Shown: piece after piece, positions 28,470 through 35,153 of the stretch
Layout: every line of letters begins with the position of its first letter
How positions within the stretch are numbered: the first letter of the stretch is position 1
Assembly: GCA_018266475.1 (NCBI GenBank)
Contig: JAFEAI010000005.1
Span: forward strand, 1-38,352
DNA: 38,352 nt
Reading direction: 5' to 3'
Source: Bacteroidota bacterium
Lineage (GTDB): Bacteria > Bacteroidota > Bacteroidia > Flavobacteriales_F > PHOS-HE28
Notes under the pieces: generated by a model
Databases searched by the model: none
What the model was told of the DNA's origin: nothing
The model's input: the letters and a program-made list of their open reading frames with translations, nothing else
Made by a program: the position numbers and the translations under genes

Positions 28470-28649
28470 GCAAGAGATGCGTGGAGGATGCCTCAATATT
28501 TCCCCCTGGGGGCATGCCAAGGCCTTGCGCAGGCTATCATCTGACGGCAACCTGGAGGTGCCAGGGACTTCTTCCCAAGGTGGAGGTGGCCATGTTCGTG
28601 TTTCGCACCGGGTGCCTCACGCCCACCCCGCAGGCAAGCCCTTGGGGAA

Positions 28650-28684
28650 CGGAAGGAGGCACATCGAACGATGCCTTCCTTCCG
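28650..28684 (-). terminator. Hairpin after the carbonic anhydrase operon
   Basis: CGGAAGGAGG pairs with CCTTCCTTCCG (one bulge) around an inner CATC-GAAC-GATG stem-loop, 15 nt beyond the stop of the carbonic anhydrase gene. A long stem but no T-run on the minus-strand side, so probably an mRNA-end or terminator structure. Confidence 0.5.
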
Positions 28685-28699
28685 CTCCCACATGGGTCA

Positions 28700-29365
28700 T
28701 CAAGCTACCTGTACCATGGCTGCCAATGGCGCAACCTCCCGTACAAAGGCGCAAGCGTGGACCACTTCCACCTGGCCGGTTGACACGTCGTACATCGCTC
28801 CGGCCAGGCCCACTTCACCGTTGGCAAGCCGATCGCGCACAATGGGGCTCCCTTCCAGGATCGCATCAATGGACAGGCACACGTTGGCTGCGGCCACACG
28901 GTCCTGGTACGGGCCCGGGCCTTCCTCCCCGGCTGCTACGCGTTGCACGGCCGGGGCGATCCGCGCCAGGGTCCCTGAAAGGTTGCCCATGCGTACGTTG
29001 CCGCAGGCGCCGGCCACCGCGCCGCACGCAGTATGGCCCAGCACCATCACCAGTTTCACCCCGGCCGCCGCCACGGCGTATTCGATGCTGCCAAGTACGT
29101 CGGGGTTCACAATGTTTCCCGCAATGCGTATGCTGAAGATATCTCCCAGGCCCTGGTCGAAGACCAGCTCAGCGCTGGTGCGCGAGTCCATGCAGCTAAG
29201 GACGACGGCCCCGGGGAATTGCCCCTGTGCGGTGGCTTTTACCTGCAACTGGAGGTCACGGTTCGCCTTCAAGTTGTTCGCGAACCGTGTATTCCCCTCC
29301 ATCAGCAGGCGCAGCATGGCTGCCGGCGTAAGGAGCGCGCGTGATTCCCTGGTGAGCGACCTCAT
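28700..29365 (-). CDS. Beta-class carbonic anhydrase
   Basis: Interconverts CO2 and bicarbonate. The 221-residue product has the zinc ligands C58 (SCMDSR), H111 and C114 (LGHTACGAV), with D60 and R62 of the catalytic dyad, matching the plant-type beta family. No Sec signal peptide is seen in the chosen frame, so cytoplasmic. The ATG at 29365 overlaps the stop of the SulP gene (ATGA), so the two are translationally coupled; that arrangement points to bicarbonate as the substrate of the transporter. The open frame extends to 29434 within sulP but lacks similarity. Confidence 0.95.
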   Translation of the reverse strand: MRSLTRESRALLTPAAMLRLLMEGNTRFANNLKANRDLQLQVKATAQGQFPGAVVLSCMDSRTSAELVFDQGLGDIFSIRIAGNIVNPDVLGSIEYAVAAAGVKLVMVLGHTACGAVAGACGNVRMGNLSGTLARIAPAVQRVAAGEEGPGPYQDRVAAANVCLSIDAILEGSPIVRDRLANGEVGLAGAMYDVSTGQVEVVHACAFVREVAPLAAMVQVA

Positions 29366-30957
29366 GCTTGGGAGGCATTGGGCAATGCGGAGGCAAAGCG
29401 GTAGGATTCGCGGAGGTGTTTTACGCTGAGCCACGCGGCGGTGCGGTGGCGCCGGCGTTCGCTTTGGCCCACCACCTCCACCACGGACCCGCGCTCGGAA
29501 GCTCGCATGCGGCCATCGTCAAGGATCTCCTGTATGTCAATGTCCAGTGCCACGGTGCGGCTCACGTCAATAACGATCCGCGATCCCGGCGGCAACTCAT
29601 CCAGCGTGCGCTGGATGCTGGCCTTGTTAAGAAAACTGGTTTCCTCGCCAAGGGCAATGCGCACCGGAGTGCCTGCCTGCACGGATCGTTCCAACAGATG
29701 GAACGGCACCATGTAGTTGTTGCGCAGGATGACGAACAGCGCAACGGCCATGCCCAGGCCCACGCCTTGCAACAGATCCAGGAAGACCACGCCGAGGACC
29801 GTGGCAATGAACGGGGTGAAGCGCATCCAACCGCCCTTCCACATTTGCGCGAAAAGAACCGGTTTGGCCAGCTTGTAGCCCACCTGCAACAGGATCGCTG
29901 CCAGTGCCGCAAAGGGGATCATGCCCAACACCCCGGGGAATAGCGCCAGGGCCAACAAGATCCAAAGGCCGTGCAGAATGGCCGAGAGCTTGGTTCTTCC
30001 GCCGGATTGGATGTTGGTGGAGCTGCGCACGATCACTTGCGTTACCGGCAAGGCCCCCAGGAACCCTGCCGCCATGTTGCCCACGCCCTGGGCCAACAGT
30101 TCGCGGTTCTTGGGAGTTAGTCGCCGCTGGGGATCCAATTTGTCGGCGGCTTCCACCGAGAGCAGCGTCTCCAGGCTGGCCACCACGGCCAAGGTGATCG
30201 CGGTTGTCCATACTTGTATGTCGGAGAGGCCGCCCCACTCCGGCCGGGGGAACAGGCTGCCCCATCCACTGCCCGAAAGGTCGGGAAGGCGCACAAAATG
30301 TGCAGCCGACAGGGCGCCGAAGGAGGAAAATCCGCCCCAGGCACCCATTGCCACACCCACCACCACGGCCAGCAAAGGCCCCGGCATCATGGCCAGCAAG
30401 CGGTTCCTGCGTACAAAAGGCTGCTCCCACAGCATCAGTACCAGCAAGCAGCACACGGTGATGACCACCGCTCCGGGATGGGGCGCGGCGGCGGCAGCGG
30501 CAAGATCGGCAAACACACCGCCTTCACCTTGCGCACCGGGGGTGAAGCCCAAGGCATGGGGCACCTGGGCGATGGCGATGAAGATGCCGATACCGGCCAG
30601 CATGCCCTTGATCACGGAGGAAGGGAAGAAATAGGCAATGGCCCCGCCCTTGGCCAGGCCGAGCAGGAACTGCAATGCACCTGCGAGCAGCACGGCCATA
30701 AGGAAGAGCGGGAAGGAGCCCAAGGCGGCCACGCTGGTGACCACGATCGCGGCAAGCCCCGCAGCGGGGCCGGATACTCCAAGTGGGGATCCACTGATGG
30801 CCCCCACGACCAGGCCACCTATCATTCCGGCCAAAAGGCCGGAAAACGGAGGGGCGCCGGAGGCCAAGGCGATGCCAAGGCACAAGGGAATGGCGACCAG
30901 GGAAACAACGAGGGAAGATGGAAGGTCGCGTTTGAGCGACCCGAAAAGGGATTGCAT
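29362..30957 (-). CDS. SulP-family anion transporter with STAS domain
   Basis: Inner-membrane anion transporter of 531 residues. N-terminal membrane domain (about 12-14 helices) begins LPSSLVVSLVAIPLCLGIALASGAP and includes GSPLGVSGPAAGLAAIV and a later GALPVTQVIVRSSTNIQSGGRTK segment typical of SulP proteins. The C-terminal STAS domain (about 420-520) includes SRIVIDVSRTVALDIDIQEIL. SulP members carry sulfate, bicarbonate or other anions; tight coupling to a beta-carbonic anhydrase favours bicarbonate (BicA-like), by inference. I start at 30957 (MQSLFGSLKRDL); the frame to 31200 is not family-like and overlaps the preceding gene. Confidence 0.93.
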   Translation of the reverse strand: MQSLFGSLKRDLPSSLVVSLVAIPLCLGIALASGAPPFSGLLAGMIGGLVVGAISGSPLGVSGPAAGLAAIVVTSVAALGSFPLFLMAVLLAGALQFLLGLAKGGAIAYFFPSSVIKGMLAGIGIFIAIAQVPHALGFTPGAQGEGGVFADLAAAAAAPHPGAVVITVCCLLVLMLWEQPFVRRNRLLAMMPGPLLAVVVGVAMGAWGGFSSFGALSAAHFVRLPDLSGSGWGSLFPRPEWGGLSDIQVWTTAITLAVVASLETLLSVEAADKLDPQRRLTPKNRELLAQGVGNMAAGFLGALPVTQVIVRSSTNIQSGGRTKLSAILHGLWILLALALFPGVLGMIPFAALAAILLQVGYKLAKPVLFAQMWKGGWMRFTPFIATVLGVVFLDLLQGVGLGMAVALFVILRNNYMVPFHLLERSVQAGTPVRIALGEETSFLNKASIQRTLDELPPGSRIVIDVSRTVALDIDIQEILDDGRMRASERGSVVEVVGQSERRRHRTAAWLSVKHLRESYRFASALPNASQA

Positions 30958-31066
30958 GGCATGAAATTTTGGACAGGGACCCGCCGTGGCCAAGCCGCAC
31001 CGTGCCGGGTCCCGGGATGGCACGCGTTCAAAGGCTTGGCAGAAAGGCGCCTCGCGGGCGCCGGCA

Positions 31067-31360
31067 TCATACTGTCCTGGGCGGACGCAGCAACACGTCG
31101 CTGATCGGGCCCGCAGGCACCGCCTCATCGCGGTCGCTGAAAAGGGCCTTGATCTGTTGGTCCAGGTGCAGGGCACTTCCGCACCATGCCCGGTGATCAT
31201 GCAGGGTGGATTTCAATACTTCCCGCCCATGGTGCTGCTCCTCTTCCACCGGGGCAGGTGCCGTGATCACCTTTTCGGAAGCAACGCTAAGCAACGTGGG
31301 AAGCCATGCCGTGGACAGCAGCAACCCGCTGAACAAGGCCGCCAAGGCCACCAGCATCAT
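31067..31360 (-). CDS. Small single-pass membrane protein leading the SulP operon
   Basis: Not recognised; 97 residues. One hydrophobic helix at the N terminus (MMLVALAALFSGLLLSTAWL) is followed by a polar region with EEEQHHGREV and a His/Asp-rich stretch (LHDHRAWCGSALHLD). It is orientated for a periplasmic or cytoplasmic polar tail behind one anchor. The start is ambiguous: 31360 is preceded by AAAGGAG at 8-nt spacing, the only good Shine-Dalgarno of the window, whereas 31387 (MIACKGASR) lies 8 nt after the promoter box. I prefer 31360. Located 109 nt before the SulP start and transcribed from the strong promoter at 31396, so it is probably a member of the bicarbonate module. Confidence 0.6.
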   Translation of the reverse strand: MMLVALAALFSGLLLSTAWLPTLLSVASEKVITAPAPVEEEQHHGREVLKSTLHDHRAWCGSALHLDQQIKALFSDRDEAVPAGPISDVLLRPPRTV

Positions 31361-31395
31361 ACGTGAGGCTCCTTTGCACGCAATCATGGACCATG

Positions 31396-31426
31396 CAAAA
31401 ATAGCGGGAGCAGATGGGTCCCCCAA
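31396..31426 (-). promoter_or_regulatory. Consensus Bacteroidota promoter of the SulP operon
   Basis: On the minus strand TTGG is followed after 19 nt by TATTTTTG, a perfect -7 element and a good -33. This is the best promoter match in the window and lies immediately after the PiT stop codon. The predicted start is near 31390. Confidence 0.75.
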
Positions 31427-31446
31427 GGTCGGCTTTCCAACAAATC

Positions 31447-32850
31447 CTAATCAACTCCCATCATCATGCACACCCAATAGGTAAGTGCGGCCATCAGCGC
31501 GCTCACCGGAATGGTGATGATCCACGCCCACAGCAGGCGGATGGTGACGCCCCAGCGCACGGCGCTCAGCCGCTTGATGGCGCCCACCCCGATGATGGAG
31601 CCGGTGATGGTGTGGGTGGTGCTCACCGGGATGCCCATCTGCTCGGTAAGGTACAGGGTGATGGCACCGCCGCTCTCAGCGCATACGCCCTCCAGCGGCG
31701 TTACCTTGGTGATGCGAGTGCCCATGGTCTTTATGATCTTCCAGCCGCCGCTCAACGTGCCTAAGCTGATCATGGTGTAGCAGGCCAGCGGAACCCATTC
31801 CGGCATTTCCTTGAAATCCGTGATGTTCCCGTTGGCGATCAGCGCGGCCGCGATGATGCCCATCACCTTCTGCGCATCATTGCCGCCATGCCCCAGGCTG
31901 AAGGCTGCCGAGGTGGACAGCTGCAGGCGCTTGAACATGCGGTTCATGGTGAAGGCGTTGGGCGTGCGCACCTTCTCCACGTAGATGTACGTGCCGCAGA
32001 ACAGCAGCACCAGGAACATCATGCCGTAGCGGATCCAATGGTTGTCGCCGTTGGCAATGGCCTTGGCCACCTTGGCCTGGTCGATCCCGGGGTCCACTTC
32101 GCGCTGGATCATCCCGGCCACGCCCTGGGCGCCCTTGCGCGGGTACATGGCGATGTAGGGCACCGCCTCCTCGTATTTCAGTTTTGCGGCCTGGTAGGCC
32201 TCCTCCATCTCCGGGTGCAGCATGGCCTTTTCATGCAAGGCCGGCACGCCCATGGCCGCCTCCAGGTTGCGCTCCATCTTGCCTTCCTGCAGGTGTACGA
32301 AGAAGAGCCATACGAACATGCCCCCAAGCAACATCAGGCTTACGCGGAACCAAGTGTTCTCCACCAGGGTGACCAAGGAAATGAGGATGCTGACGAACAT
32401 GCCGATCAACGGCGCCAAAAAGATGAAGGCGATGATCGTGAGGATCTTGTTGGTCTCCACGATCTCCGAGATCGAGAGCCCGCTCTGCTTGGCATAGGCA
32501 TGCGCCAATGCCGCACCTGCAAAGCCACCGATCAACGTGTGCGAGCTGCTGCTGGGGATGCCGTACCACCAGGTGAGCAGGTTCCAGATGATGGCGGCCA
32601 CCAGCCCGCTGAAGATCACCGGCAGGGTGATGAACTCCTGGTGTACCACCTTGCTGATGGTATTGGCCACCGCATGGTCCTTGAAGATGAAGAAGGCGGC
32701 GAAGTTGAACATGGCCGCCCACAGCACGGCCTGAAAGGGCGACAGCACCTTGGTGCTCACCACGGTGGCAATGGAGTTTGCCGCATCGTGGAAGCCGTTG
32801 ATGTAATCGAACAGCAGCGCCAGGATGATGATGGTGACCAACAGGCTCAT
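31447..32850 (-). CDS. PiT-family inorganic phosphate transporter
   Basis: Low-affinity phosphate (metal-phosphate) transporter in the inner membrane, 467 residues. The two PiT signature halves are present: N-terminal GFHDAANSIATVVSTKVLSP with GIPSSSSHTLIGG, and C-terminal LGHGGNDAQKVMGIIAAAL with GIPVSTTHTITGSIIG. They are separated by a hydrophilic loop (about residues 190-250). Start at 32850 (MSLLVTIIILALLFDYING). It follows the DUF47 gene after an 82-nt gap on the same strand, the common pit-DUF47 pairing. No Pho-box-like operator is evident. Confidence 0.95.
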   Translation of the reverse strand: MSLLVTIIILALLFDYINGFHDAANSIATVVSTKVLSPFQAVLWAAMFNFAAFFIFKDHAVANTISKVVHQEFITLPVIFSGLVAAIIWNLLTWWYGIPSSSSHTLIGGFAGAALAHAYAKQSGLSISEIVETNKILTIIAFIFLAPLIGMFVSILISLVTLVENTWFRVSLMLLGGMFVWLFFVHLQEGKMERNLEAAMGVPALHEKAMLHPEMEEAYQAAKLKYEEAVPYIAMYPRKGAQGVAGMIQREVDPGIDQAKVAKAIANGDNHWIRYGMMFLVLLFCGTYIYVEKVRTPNAFTMNRMFKRLQLSTSAAFSLGHGGNDAQKVMGIIAAALIANGNITDFKEMPEWVPLACYTMISLGTLSGGWKIIKTMGTRITKVTPLEGVCAESGGAITLYLTEQMGIPVSTTHTITGSIIGVGAIKRLSAVRWGVTIRLLWAWIITIPVSALMAALTYWVCMMMGVD

Positions 32851-32932
32851 GGGCGCGGCTTGGCAGGTGAATGGGCGAAAAGGGCGCTTCCTGGCCCGTT
32901 ACCGATGGGGGCTGCTGCAAACGCTCGTGCCA

Positions 32933-33580
32933 TCAGGCATACTTGAGCATGATCGATTCGATCACGTTGGCCACGTCCTCGCATTTGTCCGTGGCCATTT
33001 CCAGCATCATGTACATCTCCCGCATCTTGATCAGGTGGATGGCGTCCTTCTCGTTGGCGAAGAGCTTTTCAATGGCCGCATCGCACACCTCGTCGGCCTC
33101 GTTCTCCATGCTGTTCACATCGATCACGAACTGCTGGTGCGCGTTGGGCTTGTTCATGTCCCGCAGGTGGTGTACCGCCATCTGCACGATCTTGGCCCCT
33201 TCATGCACCAGCCGCGCCAGCTCCCGGCACGTGTCATCCGGCTTGTTGATGTGGAACATCTCCAGGTTCTTGGCGCTGGCCAGGATGTAATCGGCCACAT
33301 CGTCCAGGCTGCCTGCCAGCGAGTGGATGTCCTCCCGGTCGATGGGCGTAATGAAGTTGCGCGCCAGTTCCTGGAAAATGGTGTGCGTAAGGTCGTCGTT
33401 GGCCCGCTCCTGCAGCACTAACCGCTCCAGCACCGCCGTGCGGTGCGCCCCGGGTTCCGAACCCATGATCAGCACCAGGTCCTCGCTCATCTTCAGCACG
33501 TTGGCCGCCGAGGCCTCGAAGTGGTAGAAGAACACTTTGTCCTTGGGCTTGAACATGCGGAAGAAGGCTCCTATCGGCAT
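32933..33580 (-). CDS. DUF47 (PhoU-like) phosphate transport regulator
   Basis: Helical protein of 215 residues (MFKPKDKVFFYHFEASAANVLKMSEDL), matching the DUF47/PhoU-related family that is encoded next to PiT transporters and is thought to modulate them. The helical bundle includes ERANDDLTHTIFQELARNFITPIDREDIHSL and DEVCDAAIEKLF, with metal-binding-type E/D residues. The gene has a perfect TACATTTG box 23 nt before its ATG, and is divergent from the PaaY-like gene. Function is inferred from neighbour and family. Confidence 0.93.
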   Translation of the reverse strand: MPIGAFFRMFKPKDKVFFYHFEASAANVLKMSEDLVLIMGSEPGAHRTAVLERLVLQERANDDLTHTIFQELARNFITPIDREDIHSLAGSLDDVADYILASAKNLEMFHINKPDDTCRELARLVHEGAKIVQMAVHHLRDMNKPNAHQQFVIDVNSMENEADEVCDAAIEKLFANEKDAIHLIKMREMYMMLEMATDKCEDVANVIESIMLKYA

Positions 33581-33603
33581 GGGCGGGAATGGATTGGCGG
33601 GCC

Positions 33604-33611
33604 CAAATGTA
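33604..33611 (-). promoter_or_regulatory. -7 box of the DUF47-PiT operon
   Basis: TACATTTG on the minus strand, a perfect TAnnTTTG match, ends 23 nt before the DUF47 ATG. No TTG at the 19-nt position was found. Confidence 0.5.
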
Positions 33612-33687
33612 GCCCGGCACCCTGCTTCATGCTTGCCATCATGCCGCTTTCATGCATTGGTAACCATTTCTTCACGATGGCAGTCCT

Positions 33688-33695
33688 TAGGTTCG
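33688..33695 (+). promoter_or_regulatory. -7-like box of the PaaY-like gene
   Basis: TAGGTTCG, one change from TAnnTTTG, ends 4 nt before the ATG. The flanking TTCGCGCCATG is identical at the DUF486 gene start. Confidence 0.45.
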
Positions 33696-33699
33696 CGCC

Positions 33700-34302
33700 A
33701 TGTTCTATAGTTTCAACGGGTATAGGCCGGTGGTGCATCCTTCGGCCTTCGTGCATCCGCAGGCCGCGGTCACCGGCAACGTCATTATCGGCCGCAACGT
33801 GTACATCGGCCCCGGTGCGGCGCTGCGCGGCGATTGGGGCGCCATTGTGGTGGAGGACGGCTGCAATGTGCAGGAGAACTGCACGGTACACATGTTCCCC
33901 GGCGTTACCGTGCGGCTGGAGGAGGCGGCCCACATCGGCCACGGCGCCATCATCCATGGGGCGCATGTGGGGCGCAACTGCTTGGTGGGCATGAATGCCG
34001 TGCTGATGGACCGCGTAGTGCTCGGCGAAGGGTGCATCGTGGGCGCCCTGGCCTTTCTGCCCGCCGATTCGGTGTGGGCGCCGCGCCAGGTGATCGTGGG
34101 CAATCCGGCCAAGGCCGTAAAGGCGGTGGGCGATGACATGCTGGCCTGGAAATCGGAGGGTACCCGCCTTTACCAGGAACTGCCGGGGGAGCTGCACGCC
34201 ACGCTTCAGCCTTGCGAGCCGCTGCGCGAAATGCCCGCCGACCGCCCGGCCATGGATGCCAAGTACCGCACCTGGCACGAGGCAAGGAAACCGCAGGGCT
34301 GA
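33700..34302 (+). CDS. PaaY/CaiE-type gamma-carbonic-anhydrase-like hexapeptide protein
   Basis: A 200-residue left-handed beta-helix protein. Three histidines in gamma-CA positions are visible (H64 in CTVHMFPG, H81 and H86 in HIGHGAIIHG), and the sequence VVHPSAFVHPQAAVTGNVIIG...GAALRGDWGAIVVEDGCNVQENC follows PaaY/CaiE closely, including the C-terminal extension LAWKSEGTRLYQEL. PaaY-type proteins have carbonic anhydrase or thioesterase-associated roles; no phenylacetate or carnitine genes are nearby, so the job here is open. Divergent from the DUF47-PiT operon; convergent with the next gene (8 nt between stops). Confidence 0.9.
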   Translation: MFYSFNGYRPVVHPSAFVHPQAAVTGNVIIGRNVYIGPGAALRGDWGAIVVEDGCNVQENCTVHMFPGVTVRLEEAAHIGHGAIIHGAHVGRNCLVGMNAVLMDRVVLGEGCIVGALAFLPADSVWAPRQVIVGNPAKAVKAVGDDMLAWKSEGTRLYQELPGELHATLQPCEPLREMPADRPAMDAKYRTWHEARKPQG

Positions 34303-34310
34303 ACCCGGCC

Positions 34311-34694
34311 CTATCCTTTCCGCTTGCCGGGCGGCGCGGTGCGCTGCACCTCCTCCTGCCAATCCATGTGCAGCTTGTGCAGCAAGTGGTGTACGGTGGG
34401 CGCCAGCATGGTGGCCACAATGGTGAGCAAGGCCACGCCGCAGAAAATGGCATACGTGCCGGCAAACCACTTGGAGGCCGTGTTGGGCATGGGGTCAACC
34501 GGGCCCATGCCGCCCAGGATCATGCTCGCGTTGAGGAAGGCGTCCGTGAGCGGCATGCCTGCCAACACCATGTATCCGGCAATGCCGATGGAGAGGCTCA
34601 GCAGCACGAAGGCCAGCGCCCACAGGGCATAGCGGACCTGCTTGCGGAGGTAGGCGCGCCGGTGCGGCAGCGGGCCGTTGAAGAGCGGGAACAT
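34311..34694 (-). CDS. Small two-helix membrane protein with pore-like loop
   Basis: Family not confidently recognised; 127 residues. Two membrane helices (about 25-48 and 73-98) enclose a segment NASMILGGMGPVDPM that looks like a re-entrant or pore loop, followed by a polar, basic tail (LLHKLHMDWQEEVQRTAPPGKRKG). Such an arrangement resembles minimal channel-like proteins, but the K-channel TVGYG filter is absent, so ion-channel function is speculative. The ATG at 34694 follows a TACATTTC box by 5 nt; an alternative TTG start at 34715 lies upstream of that box. Convergent with the PaaY-like gene. Confidence 0.7.
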   Translation of the reverse strand: MFPLFNGPLPHRRAYLRKQVRYALWALAFVLLSLSIGIAGYMVLAGMPLTDAFLNASMILGGMGPVDPMPNTASKWFAGTYAIFCGVALLTIVATMLAPTVHHLLHKLHMDWQEEVQRTAPPGKRKG

Positions 34695-34699
34695 GCCGG

Positions 34700-34707
34700 G
34701 AAATGTA
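34700..34707 (-). promoter_or_regulatory. -7-like box of the small membrane protein gene
   Basis: TACATTTC on the minus strand, differing from TAnnTTTG in the last base, ends 5 nt before the ATG and rules out the longer TTG-start frame. Confidence 0.4.
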
Positions 34708-34771
34708 GCGATCAACAGCGGATGGTTGGTGGATGGCGGCCCATCCCGGCCTTGCGGTGCCGTGCAGGCGG

Positions 34772-34779
34772 GACCTTCG
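34772..34779 (+). promoter_or_regulatory. -7-like box of the DUF486 gene
   Basis: GACCTTCG ends 4 nt before the ATG at 34784. Two bases deviate from TAnnTTTG, but position and context equal those of the PaaY-like gene. Confidence 0.35.
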
Positions 34780-34783
34780 CGCC

Positions 34784-35152
34784 ATGCGCGGTTTCCTCAG
34801 CATCGGATTGCTCGTGCTCAGCAATTCCTTCATGACCGTGGCCTGGTACGGCCACCTCCGCTTCAAGGAACACCCCGCCTGGGCCAAGTGGGGCCTGTTC
34901 TCGGTGATCCTGGTAAGCTGGGGCATCGCATTTTTCGAGTACTGCCTGCAGGTGCCTGCAAACCGCATCGGGTACGCCGGCTACGGCGGGCCCTTCTCGC
35001 TGGTGCAGCTCAAGGTGATCCAGGAAGTGATCACCCTCGCGGTGTTCGTGGTGTTCAGCATGGTCGCCTTCAAGGACATTGAATTCCGGTGGAACCACGC
35101 CCTGGCCGCCGCGTTCCTGATCGCCGCAGTGTGGCTCGTGTTCAAGAAATAG
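34784..35152 (+). CDS. DUF486 / DMT-like four-helix membrane protein
   Basis: A 122-residue protein with four membrane helices (about 3-20, 36-52, 78-95, 103-118), matching the DMT-family DUF486 pattern (SNSFMTVAWYGHLRFKE, FEYCLQVPANRIGY, LKVIQEVITLAVFVVFS). Members are small transporter-like proteins whose substrate is unknown. The ATG at 34784 gives the family N terminus; the open frame starts 17 codons earlier. Its stop is 1 nt from the ATG of the antiporter gene, so the two are co-transcribed and probably coupled. Confidence 0.9.
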   Translation: MRGFLSIGLLVLSNSFMTVAWYGHLRFKEHPAWAKWGLFSVILVSWGIAFFEYCLQVPANRIGYAGYGGPFSLVQLKVIQEVITLAVFVVFSMVAFKDIEFRWNHALAAAFLIAAVWLVFKK

Positions 35153-35153
35153 G

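Noticed and set aside
28426-28699. Small RNA or gene in the gap before the carbonic anhydrase gene
   Set aside because: Only a promoter box and an end hairpin are seen; the short ORFs have no support.
30957-31200. Longer SulP start at 31200
   Set aside because: The extra 81 residues are Cys/Arg-rich, unlike the family, and overlap the small membrane gene; M at 30957 matches the normal N terminus.
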